Source: Firmicutes bacterium CAG:884 (GTDB lineage: Bacteria > Bacillota_I > Bacilli_A > RF39 > UBA660). Taken from it: 14,637 bases of DNA. A program made the translations under genes and the position numbers. Position 1 is the first letter of the stretch. Every line of letters starts with the position of its first letter. The notes under the pieces were generated by a model. The model did not search any database, had not been told where the DNA came from, and worked only from the letters and a program-made list of their open reading frames with translations. Below, piece by piece: positions 7,433-14,163 of the stretch. The stretch spans positions 35,321-49,957 of the forward strand of contig HF993319.1 of assembly GCA_000433875.1 (NCBI GenBank), in the 5' to 3' direction.

Positions 7433-7534
7433 ACTTAGAAAGGTGTTTTTATGATTTGTGAGATGTTTGTAAATTGTTTTGATTACATACAAGTTGTCAA
7501 GGTATAATAAAGTTTGTGATTTTTATGTTGTAAT

Positions 7535-7563
7535 TTGAATTTAAATGTTATAATTAGTATAAA
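7535..7563 (+). promoter_or_regulatory. Promoter of the PemK-like/three-module/nuclease operon
   Basis: TTGAAT (7535-7540), a 17-bp spacer, then TATAAA (7558-7563). An overlapping extended -10, TGTTATAAT (7546-7554), could serve instead. The ribosome binding site GAGGTGAT (7575-7582) follows closely. The remaining bases of this 208-bp divergent gap hold the HAD promoter and a further TATAAT at 7503-7508, with TTGATT 18 bp upstream. Confidence 0.6.
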
Positions 7564-7588
7564 TAAGTATATTTGAGGTGATTTTTGG

Positions 7589-7960
7589 ATGTTTGTTTTG
7601 AATTTTATAAAAAAATTAATAACTTTTGAGGGAGAAAACACATTTAATGTTGGTGACATAATATGGGCTAAAAGATATAAAACACAATCTGAAAAAGAGC
7701 AAATTAAAGTTGGTCATCAGAGTAGTCCATATGTGGTAATTAAAAAGAAGGCTGGAAAAATATATGCTTTGCAATCAACAAGTAATCCTCATCTTGAAGT
7801 TCAATGGAAAATGGTATATTATCCGCTTGGAAGATTAAATTATAATTTGCAGAAAAATAGTTATCTTAATTGTTCGCGAGAATATGAAGTAGAGAAAGAA
7901 CAAATTTTATCCAAAATTGGACATTTAACTGATTATGATATGAATCAAATAAGAAAATAA
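7589..7960 (+). CDS. PemK/MazF-fold-like small protein
   Basis: The 123-residue protein starts with a short hydrophobic patch. It then has FNVGDIIWAKRY, GHQSSPYVVIKK and KIYALQSTSNPH. These line up with the MazF/PemK pattern VGDIvwv...GhxxRPvlVi...apiTs, a small SH3-like beta-barrel that in toxins cleaves RNA. The Arg usual before ProxLVV is Ser here. The Ser-Thr of QSTSN occupies the position of the conserved Thr. A long charged tail with EVEKEQILSKIGHLTDYDM follows. No antitoxin gene precedes it, so it may be a non-toxic member of the fold. It is followed after 30 bp by the three-module protein, which seems to reuse a similar module. The start is supported by GAGGTGAT (7575-7582). The fold assignment is moderate; RNase activity is unproven. 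Confidence 0.5.
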   Translation: MFVLNFIKKLITFEGENTFNVGDIIWAKRYKTQSEKEQIKVGHQSSPYVVIKKKAGKIYALQSTSNPHLEVQWKMVYYPLGRLNYNLQKNSYLNCSREYEVEKEQILSKIGHLTDYDMNQIRK

Positions 7961-7990
7961 ATATACATATTACAAAAAAGTGATTTTAGT

Positions 7991-8887
7991 GTGAAACCGA
8001 ATATAGAAAAGAAGTATTTAAAATATAAGGTTGAAGCGGGAGATATAATTTTAAAGGGTGATAGGAGATATTATATATATTTTTTAGATAGAAAATATTT
8101 TTATTGTTATAGGTTAAGAGAGCGTATTAAAATTAATAAAAATATTTTAATAGATAATACATATTATAGTTTTGTATTTAAGAAAATAGAGAAAATTAAG
8201 AGAAATTGTAAGTATGATTTGGTCGATACATTTAATAGTGGAGAAATTGAAATTGTTAATAATTATATAAGAGATGAGATTCAAAAATTGAATGCCGAGC
8301 CTGATAATACTTCGATGATTGGTGCTTTGATTAAATATGATGATAAAATGTATTATATATATGAAGAAAATGAAACAATTGCATTTGTATATAGAGTATA
8401 TCCATATGGGGATAAAATTGAAGATTTTGCATGTGTTCGGGTAAAAAATGGCTTATATAAAACAAAATTTGAATTTTTAGAAATATCAAAAGAAAATTTT
8501 GTTAAGGGAAGATATAAAAAAAGAAGACGTGCAAGTGATGATGAAATTGTGAAAAATGAAGAAATCTTTCATTTGTCAAAAAGAGAGAGAAAATTGGAAA
8601 ATAAGAAATTATTTGATTCAGCTCAGTTATCTAGGCAAAGAGATATTTCGTATTTTGTTCCTATGACGATAATTCAAAATGTTAATAATAAAAAATATTA
8701 TTTGATAATTAGTAGGAATGATAATGTTATTGAAATTGTAAATATAAATGAAATTAGTGATATGTATTTTTTTGAATTAGAGGAGAACAATTGTCCGTTC
8801 AAATATTATAGAGTTCTTTCTAAACAGGAATATGATATTTATTTAAAGAAAGTTAATGAATTGAAAGATATGGTTGCAATGTTTTAA
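7991..8887 (+). CDS. Unknown 298-residue protein with three degenerate repeats of a small beta-rich module
   Basis: No family is recognised. The protein contains three similar units. The first is at about 16-75 (GDIILKGDRRYYIYFLDRKY, then KINKNILIDNTYYSF). The second is at about 109-170 (IGALIKYDDKMYYIYEENET, then VRVKNGLYKTKFEFL). The third is at about 223-290 (MTIIQNVNNKKYYLIISRND, then FELEENNCPFKYYRVL). Each has a beta strand, a turn with basic/Asp residues, a YYI/YYL strand, an acidic turn, and a second strand group ending in an aromatic pair. The linker between the second and third (about 172-205) is strongly basic (KKRRRAS, KRERKLENKK), so nucleic-acid contact is possible. The layout recalls the preceding PemK-like protein. 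The start is GTG 7991 after AAGTGAT (7978-7984), 30 bp after the upstream stop. No signal peptide or membrane helix is seen. Confidence 0.7.
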   Translation: MKPNIEKKYLKYKVEAGDIILKGDRRYYIYFLDRKYFYCYRLRERIKINKNILIDNTYYSFVFKKIEKIKRNCKYDLVDTFNSGEIEIVNNYIRDEIQKLNAEPDNTSMIGALIKYDDKMYYIYEENETIAFVYRVYPYGDKIEDFACVRVKNGLYKTKFEFLEISKENFVKGRYKKRRRASDDEIVKNEEIFHLSKRERKLENKKLFDSAQLSRQRDISYFVPMTIIQNVNNKKYYLIISRNDNVIEIVNINEISDMYFFELEENNCPFKYYRVLSKQEYDIYLKKVNELKDMVAMF

Positions 8888-8911
8888 TAATTTTATAATG
8901 GGAGAGCTAAA

Positions 8912-9610
8912 ATGAAGAGGAATACTTTTATATTTTTTGCATTTATAATGTGCATTTTAATAGGAACGTTAGTTTCTTATACATATAGCAGGGAAACTGT
9001 TCCAGTTTTAGGGGAATACTATGAACTTGCTAATATACCAGAATATTCTGGGAAGGATTATGTATATATTAATAATAATGAACCAATATTTAATAGCAAG
9101 TATATAAATACTAACTCATTTGAGTCATATAGTGAGCTAGATTATTTAGGAAGAAGTGGTGTTGCTTTTGCGAATGTAGGTATTGAGTTAATGCCGACTG
9201 AGAAAAGAGGAAGTATCGGTATGATTAAACCGAGCGGGTGGAATCAAAAAAAATATGATATAGTTGATGGAAAATATTTATATAATAGGTGTCATTTGAT
9301 TGGGTATCAATTAACTGGTGAGAATGCTAATGAGAAAAATTTAATTACTTGTACAAGACAAACAAATGTTGGTGCGATGCTGGATTTTGAAAATAAGGTC
9401 ACTAATTATATAAAGGAAACAAAAAATCATGTTTTATATAGGTCAACTCCAATATTTGAGGGCAATAATCTTTTAGCAAGTGGGATACATTTGGAGGGAT
9501 TATCTGTTGAAGATAATGGTGAAGGTATTAAGTTTAATGTTTATATATATAATGTTCAAGATGGGATAAAGATTAATTATGCAAATGGGGATAATTATTT
9601 AGAGAATTAG
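8912..9610 (+). CDS. DNA/RNA non-specific endonuclease (EndA/streptodornase-like), exported
   Basis: A magnesium-dependent beta-beta-alpha-metal nuclease that cuts DNA and RNA without sequence preference, outside the cell or at its surface. Residues 5-22 form one hydrophobic segment after a basic start (MKRN), a signal peptide or signal anchor. The catalytic region is YNRCHLIGYQLTGEN with general base His128. It continues in NEKNLITCTRQTN, whose Asn143 and Asn152 are candidates for the metal-binding Asn. The first residue of the classical DRGH motif is Asn here; NRxH forms occur in this Gram-positive group. The 232-residue length is normal for secreted members. A ribosome binding site GGGAGAG (8900-8906) directly follows TATAAT (8894-8899), but the 24-bp gap suggests operon expression with the two upstream genes. 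Roles could be nucleotide scavenging, DNA uptake or competition. No immunity protein is visible. Confidence 0.88.
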   Translation: MKRNTFIFFAFIMCILIGTLVSYTYSRETVPVLGEYYELANIPEYSGKDYVYINNNEPIFNSKYINTNSFESYSELDYLGRSGVAFANVGIELMPTEKRGSIGMIKPSGWNQKKYDIVDGKYLYNRCHLIGYQLTGENANEKNLITCTRQTNVGAMLDFENKVTNYIKETKNHVLYRSTPIFEGNNLLASGIHLEGLSVEDNGEGIKFNVYIYNVQDGIKINYANGDNYLEN

Positions 9611-9690
9611 GATTAGAAGTTAGTATTATTTTAATAATGATGTAAAAATTTGAAGTTATTTAAATATATATTAATGCAATAGAAAAAATG

Positions 9691-9699
9691 TGATACAAT
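9691..9699 (+). promoter_or_regulatory. Candidate extended -10 promoter of the Ltp-type gene
   Basis: TGATACAAT is an extended -10 with no convincing -35 17 bp upstream. It is the only promoter-like sequence between the nuclease gene and the zinc-ribbon start. The 135-bp gap at 9611-9745 holds nothing else that I can support. Confidence 0.35.
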
Positions 9700-9745
9700 T
9701 AATGCGAAAGGAACTAATTATTAAAATAGATAAGTGATAAATAAT

Positions 9746-10234
9746 ATGGAAAAAATAAAGTGTAAAAAATGTGGTGATGAAATTAAAAAAATTCATTAAT
9801 TTGTCATAAATGTAAGAAATTAAACTTTAAATCAGATGGGATGTTTGTTATTATTGCAACTGGTGTTATAGTAATTTTATTGGTTATTAGTAGTTTTGAT
9901 AACAATAAAAATTCTTCTTATAATGATTATAACCCAGCCAATTTTGGTCATATGAGTGAAACAGGCATTGGAAAAAGCTAAAGATTATTTGGCTACAATG
10001 GCATTTCCTTATAGTGGATTAAAGGCACAACTAGAATTTGACAAATTTACATCTTCTCAAGCAACTTATGCAGTTAATAGTTGTGGTGCAAATTGGAATG
10101 AACAAGCCGTAAAGAAGGCTAAAGAATATTTGAGTGTAATGTCTTTTTCTAGAGATAGATTAATTGAACAACTTAAATTTGTTGGCTTTACTCAGTCACA
10201 AGCTGAGTATGGTGTATTGCAAGCCGGAATGTAA
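9746..10234 (+). pseudogene. Ltp-family protein gene broken by two frameshifts (zinc ribbon, membrane helix, two Ltp repeats)
   Basis: Three open pieces in two frames make one recognisable protein. Frame A (9746-9799) encodes the first half of a zinc ribbon, CKKCGDEIKK, and stops at TAA. Adding one A to the seven-A run at 9785-9791 would read KKNSLICHKCKK and complete the CxxC...CxxC ribbon in the second frame. That frame continues through a membrane helix (MFVIIATGVIVILLVIS) and an Asn/Ser/Tyr-rich linker to a TAA at 9985-9987. Removing one base near 9957-9961 returns to the first frame and the Ltp repeats (9956-10234). Ltp proteins (PF07553) include prophage lipoproteins that block DNA entry of other phages. 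The two lesions compensate exactly. Decay is likeliest; base-calling errors are possible, at least in the A-run. Confidence 0.75.
9956..10234 (+). CDS. Ltp-repeat domain fragment (host cell surface-exposed lipoprotein domain x2)
   Basis: This is the intact 3' piece of the broken Ltp-type gene, readable from GTG 9956 as 92 residues. It holds two Ltp repeats of about 45 residues. The first (about 3-47) has ALEKAKDYLATMAFPYSGL, then F-x-x-x-QATYAV. The second (about 48-92) has AVKKAKEYLSVMSFSRDRL, then GFTQSQAEYGV. No ribosome binding site precedes the GTG, and no signal peptide or lipobox is present. An independently expressed product from this piece is therefore doubtful. In family members the repeats sit outside the cell membrane behind an N-terminal anchor, which here is in the other frame. 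Confidence 0.6.
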   Translation: MKQALEKAKDYLATMAFPYSGLKAQLEFDKFTSSQATYAVNSCGANWNEQAVKKAKEYLSVMSFSRDRLIEQLKFVGFTQSQAEYGVLQAGM

Positions 10235-10319
10235 AATACTTTATTACAAACTAATAAAAAGTATAAATAAGAAATGGTATTGTTGATTTAAATCTAATAA
10301 AATAATATGAGATATTAGT

Positions 10320-10348
10320 TTAACATTTTTTCTATAATAACATATTTT
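10320..10348 (+). promoter_or_regulatory. Candidate promoter of the truncated amidase gene
   Basis: TTAACA (10320-10325), a 17-bp spacer, then TATTTT (10343-10348). A better -10, TATAAT (10333-10338), lacks a matching -35. The first would start mRNA at about 10355, within AGGAGG (10354-10359). The 131-bp gap before the gene shows no clear terminator. Confidence 0.4.
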
Positions 10349-10365
10349 ATTTTAGGAGGATATGT

Positions 10366-10656
10366 ATGAATAATTATAGAATTGTAATAGATCCTGGTCA
10401 TGGTGGGGAAGATCCGGGTGCTAGTGGTAATGGAATTATAGAAAAGAATTTAACTTTAGAGATTTCTAAGTATATGTATGATAGATTTAAAGAACTTGGT
10501 ATACCAGTTTATATAACAAGAACAACGGACGAAACGATATCGCCAACTGAAAGAGTTAAAAGAATACTTAATGCATATGGAAATAATAAAAATGTTATTG
10601 TTGTATCTAATCACATAAATGCAGGAGGTGCAGAGTTTATTTACCACTACAAATAA
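10366..10656 (+). pseudogene. N-acetylmuramoyl-L-alanine amidase (Amidase_3), truncated at the 3' end
   Basis: The family cuts the amide bond between MurNAc and the stem peptide of peptidoglycan. The N-terminal half is well preserved: IDPGHGGEDPGASG with zinc ligand His12, IIEKNLTLEISK with zinc ligand Glu26, TRTTDETISPTERVK, and VVSNHINAGG with zinc ligand His83. The frame then ends with GAEFIYHYK and TAA after 96 residues. Complete domains have about 170-180 residues and carry a catalytic Glu near the C-terminus, which is missing. No continuation is seen in other frames of 10657-10811. AGGAGG (10354-10359) still sits 6 bp before the ATG, so it may be translated into an inactive fragment. 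No signal peptide is present, as in prophage endolysins and some cytoplasmically encoded amidases. I call it a pseudogene with a 3' deletion. Confidence 0.75.
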
Positions 10657-10758
10657 ATGATTGAGTATTAGGATATATGTTATAAGAAATACGACTCATA
10701 TGTAATTGTTAATAATATAATAAAAATTACTATATGAATTCTGTATATTCTTTTTTTG

Positions 10759-10767
10759 TGTTATAAT
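10759..10767 (+). promoter_or_regulatory. Extended -10 promoter of hamAB
   Basis: TG-T-TATAAT is a perfect extended -10, 45 bp before the hamA GTG. The -35 position (10739-10744, TTCTGT) is poor, which is usual for extended -10 promoters. The rest of the gap between the amidase fragment and hamA is plain A/T-rich DNA. Confidence 0.45.
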
Positions 10768-10811
10768 AATATCTAAAATTAACTTTTTGTCAGTATTGGG
10801 TGGTGATTTTT

Positions 10812-11756
10812 GTGAATTACAAAGATTTTAAAATCTTAAATGATTTAAAAACATATTTTAATGAGAATTGTAAAGAATTAGTATTTGCAAATGAAATGCT
10901 TTTAGAAAATGATAATAGAGCTAAAATGTATTATGTCAATGCAGATGCAATTACAGAAAAAAATAATTATAAAAGAATATTTCAAGAATATTTATTATTG
11001 TATGCTAGGAGCTATGAAAAATTGAGATATTTTAAACATCAAAGTGATGATTTGTCAGTAGATTTAATTAATTATGGAAAAGACATTTGGAATAATGATG
11101 GATTGATAATAACAGGGGATATTAACTCGTCTGGTATATTTGGAGAGTTATTTAATGATTTTTATTTAAACATAGTAAAAAAAGAGAATATTTTACTGAC
11201 TTATTCTAGCAAAAGAGGATTTGCAGAAAAAAATATTAAGGGTGTAGATGTTGTAGGGTGTATTTGTGAAAATAAAAAATTAACACTAATTTATTCTGAG
11301 AGTAAATTTGTACAAAGTGCATATGATGCACAAAGGTATTTAAGAGATGACATTAATGGGAAAGAGACAGAGACATCTCATATTACAAGTGAGTATATTA
11401 ATAAATTTAGTAGTTTTTTATTAGATAAAAATCATTCGTTATATAATGATTCCACGGATAATATGGAGATAATAATAAATACCATAGATTTGATAAATGA
11501 TAAAATTTATAATAAAGAGAAACCTATAGATATATTTAATGAACTAGAAGTAAAAATAAGATTTGTATTTTTTGCAGTGTATAATGATAATAAATTTACT
11601 GCAAAAGAAAGAGAAATTTATTTTAATAATATTCTTTCAGATTTTAATAATCAAATTATTAATACAGGATTAAAAAGATATGATGTAGAAATTGTTTTCA
11701 TCCCTATAATTAATAAAAGTACGGAAATAAAGGAGTATATGTGTAAATGGGATTAA
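10812..11756 (+). CDS. hamA: HamA, Hachiman defence nuclease subunit (DUF1837)
   Basis: HamA is the effector of the Hachiman anti-phage system: a PD-(D/E)xK-like nuclease held inactive in complex with the helicase HamB and released on DNA damage or phage attack. The 314-residue protein shows the nuclease core. Glu112 lies in SSGIFGELFNDF, Asp146 in NIKGVDVVG, and Glu163-x-Lys165 in LTLIYSESKF, followed by helix SAYDAQRYLRDDI. This matches the DUF1837 pattern GEl...kG.D.vh...lwlgEsKfy. The N-terminal 100 residues are less clear. Start: GTG 10812, five bases after the GGTGAT element that begins at 10802; a GTG at 10800 is in frame but lies on that element. The 3' end overlaps hamB by 10 nt. Codons are richer in ATA and AGA than in the left-hand surface genes, compatible with acquisition by transfer. 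AbpA of the related AbpAB system is the main alternative name. Confidence 0.8.
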   Translation: MNYKDFKILNDLKTYFNENCKELVFANEMLLENDNRAKMYYVNADAITEKNNYKRIFQEYLLLYARSYEKLRYFKHQSDDLSVDLINYGKDIWNNDGLIITGDINSSGIFGELFNDFYLNIVKKENILLTYSSKRGFAEKNIKGVDVVGCICENKKLTLIYSESKFVQSAYDAQRYLRDDINGKETETSHITSEYINKFSSFLLDKNHSLYNDSTDNMEIIINTIDLINDKIYNKEKPIDIFNELEVKIRFVFFAVYNDNKFTAKEREIYFNNILSDFNNQIINTGLKRYDVEIVFIPIINKSTEIKEYMCKWD

Positions 11757-14104
11757 CAAGAATAGATGTGTTAAAAAAAATAAATACTTATTCGATGACT
11801 AATAATAAAATGGGATTGATACAAATATTATGTGAAATAATTGAAAACAAAGAATTTTTATTAAATAATTTAGATATAGTACAAATTGCTATAGAAATTG
11901 GTGAACTTTATGGATATAATGAATATTTAAAAAAATATAAAGAAAAATTAGAAATAACTGATATAGATTCAACAAATTCAATTTTAAGAAAAACTATGTT
12001 TACTAGTTTATATGATAAAAACGTTGTATTTAATTCGGGGCAATTATCATTATTAGAAGAAATAAAAAACAATAAAAGAATATTTATTTCTGCGCCAACA
12101 TCGTTTGGGAAAACAAGTCTTATTTTTGAACATATATATTTAAATTATAAAAGTTATGATAATATATGTATAATCGTTCCAACAAATTCTTTGGAGGAAG
12201 AATTATTCTACAAATTTCTATTGTTTAATAAGAAAACAAATAATAAATATAAAATATTGACTAGTCCTCATAAAAATAAAGGAAATTCTATATACATACT
12301 TACCCCAGAGAAATATTTGTTATTAAATGAAGGCGATGATATAAAATTCAATCTTATAGTTATAGATGAGTCTTATAAAATTGAAGATTCTGAAGATGAA
12401 ATAAAATATAACAGTGATGATATTTTAAATACTCGTTCAAGCAAATATAGAATGGTTTTTGAATTGTGTGGAGCTTCGGACTCTAAATTAATTTTTCTTT
12501 CCCCTTATACTTATAATAAAAGTGAATCTATGCTAGAATTCTTTAACAAGTATAATGTTACTTTTGTTGATAGAACTTATAATTATGTAGGCCATCAAAT
12601 TGAAGATGTTTCAACACAAACTAAAGCGCAAAAATTATTTAATACAACAAATATATCATATAAGTCTGATGCGGCTGGTATTATTAAAGCAGTGTCAATA
12701 TTACCTTATTTAAATGATAGTACCATCATTTATATTATGTATCCTGCTGAATTAAAAAAAATATTACCTTTGATTAATAATGATATAACAGAATGTATAA
12801 ATGCAAATGATAGATTTAAGAAATTTTATGAACATTTGGTAAATAATTATACTTTTGATAATAGTAATTGGTATGTACTAGAGGCTCTAAAAAAAGGGGT
12901 AGGATTGTATATTTCCCCAATTCCAAGATATATAAAAAGGGAAATGTTAAACTTATTTAATGATGGTTTTTTAAAAATTTTAGTAGTAACTACAGCATTT
13001 GCTGAAGGAGTAAATAGTTCTGCTAAAAATATTATAATAACAAACGAGATTGTTGGTGCTAATAAGAAAATGACTAATCTTGATATGTTAAATCTAAGTG
13101 GTAGAGCTGGTAGATTTGGTAAATATAGTAAAGGATATATTTACGCTGTTAAAAATACAATAAGTGAACGATTGAAAGAAGCAGAGAAAAATGGGGTAAC
13201 TATTGCTAATTCAAATTATGAGTTTCCAAAAAACAACAATTTAAGAAGTGATTACGAAATAGATATAATTGATGAAAAATGGTTAACTAAAGAAGAAATT
13301 GACATAAAAAAAGAAACAGATAAAATAATGATTGAATATGGATTAACTGATGAAGATTTAAGAATTTCTCTCTGCACGTCAAGAAATACTAAATTAATTT
13401 TATATAAATATTTTTGTAAAACAAATAAAAAAGAGCAAAATGATGAAAGATATCAGGTCATAAAAAATTTGTTAGCTTCAGATAGAAATGATGTTATAAA
13501 ATCTTTAGAATATGTTTTTAAAGAGATAAAGGCTGCTGGCATTAGTATATATTCTGATAAAGGAGATATACAAGCTTATAGCAAGAATGAAAAATTTCTG
13601 TGGGGTATATTTTATGCAATTCATTCTTCAGGAAATATCAAAGATATATTAAAAAAAAGAAAAGAATATATTTGGAACGAGTATAATAGTGTTATTTCGA
13701 AAGATATATATTTTTCATCTAAAAATATAGAAAAAATTTTAGAATTATATGGTAAGAAATGGATATCTGAATTTATTTCAGATGGTAAAATAGATGATTT
13801 TAAATTATATAATAATGCATTTAAATTTATTTCAAGTATTATAGAATATAGAATACCTTTTTACATTGGATTATATGTTTCAATTTTTAAATTATTTTCC
13901 AAAAAAAACACTTTAGATTATCTATTTGATTTTGATATAGTTGACATTTCTACCTCATTAGAAAATAAAAATGTAGATGAAAAATATAGTAATATGATAG
14001 AATACGGTTTGCCATTAGACATGGTTAAGAAAATAATTAATGATGAGATGTTGGATGATTTTGAAAATCTTATATTAAGTGATTACAAATCCATATATGA
14101 ATAA
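11747..14104 (+). CDS. hamB: HamB, Hachiman defence superfamily 2 helicase
   Basis: This is the ATP-driven DNA-translocating partner of HamA, thought to sense abnormal DNA and release the nuclease. In the 785 residues the helicase motifs are: Q-type Gln99 (FNSGQLSLLEEI), Walker A SAPTSFGKTS (115-124), Ia IIVPTNSLEEEL (143-154), TPEKYLL (186-192), Walker B VIDESY (205-210), LIFLSPY as motif III, VTTAFAEGVN (motif V, 414-423), and SGRAGRFGK (motif VI, 451-459). The fourth residue of the DExx box is Tyr instead of His or Asp. About 300 C-terminal residues without recognisable motifs follow, and an N-terminal helical region (1-90) precedes the core. The start is ATG 11747 after AAGGAG (11730-11735), overlapping hamA by 10 nt, so expression is coupled. 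The stop is only 13 bp from the insertion-sequence end. Confidence 0.82.
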   Translation: MGLTRIDVLKKINTYSMTNNKMGLIQILCEIIENKEFLLNNLDIVQIAIEIGELYGYNEYLKKYKEKLEITDIDSTNSILRKTMFTSLYDKNVVFNSGQLSLLEEIKNNKRIFISAPTSFGKTSLIFEHIYLNYKSYDNICIIVPTNSLEEELFYKFLLFNKKTNNKYKILTSPHKNKGNSIYILTPEKYLLLNEGDDIKFNLIVIDESYKIEDSEDEIKYNSDDILNTRSSKYRMVFELCGASDSKLIFLSPYTYNKSESMLEFFNKYNVTFVDRTYNYVGHQIEDVSTQTKAQKLFNTTNISYKSDAAGIIKAVSILPYLNDSTIIYIMYPAELKKILPLINNDITECINANDRFKKFYEHLVNNYTFDNSNWYVLEALKKGVGLYISPIPRYIKREMLNLFNDGFLKILVVTTAFAEGVNSSAKNIIITNEIVGANKKMTNLDMLNLSGRAGRFGKYSKGYIYAVKNTISERLKEAEKNGVTIANSNYEFPKNNNLRSDYEIDIIDEKWLTKEEIDIKKETDKIMIEYGLTDEDLRISLCTSRNTKLILYKYFCKTNKKEQNDERYQVIKNLLASDRNDVIKSLEYVFKEIKAAGISIYSDKGDIQAYSKNEKFLWGIFYAIHSSGNIKDILKKRKEYIWNEYNSVISKDIYFSSKNIEKILELYGKKWISEFISDGKIDDFKLYNNAFKFISSIIEYRIPFYIGLYVSIFKLFSKKNTLDYLFDFDIVDISTSLENKNVDEKYSNMIEYGLPLDMVKKIINDEMLDDFENLILSDYKSIYE

Positions 14105-14124
14105 AAGAGGAAACTTATGATACG

Positions 14125-14158
14125 AACCCCGTTTCTTGGACAAAATAGAAACGAGGTT
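14125..14158 (+). terminator. Hairpin in the insertion-sequence end: likely terminator, covers the OrfA ribosome binding site
   Basis: AACCCCGTTTCT (14125-14136) pairs with AGAAACGAGGTT (14147-14158), 12 positions with one C/A mismatch, around a 10-nt loop. The T-run continues to 14161. It can terminate hamAB transcripts. Its 3' arm contains GAGGT (14153-14157), the ribosome binding site of OrfA. Confidence 0.7.
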
Positions 14159-14163
14159 TTTGT

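Noticed and set aside
7451..7507. An 18-codon frame (ATG 7451 to TAA 7507) with AAAGGTG before it, a possible leader peptide
   Set aside because: Too short and low in complexity, with no conserved feature, attenuator hairpin or clear promoter upstream; likely chance.
9785..9961. Programmed ribosomal frameshifting in the Ltp-type gene
   Set aside because: A -1 slip on the A-run is conceivable, but a second +1 shift at 9957-9961 has no slippery sequence or stimulator, so two programmed events are unlikely.
10800..10811. Earlier in-frame GTG starts for hamA at 10800 and 10803
   Set aside because: They sit on the GGTGAT Shine-Dalgarno element itself; GTG 10812 has proper spacing to it.
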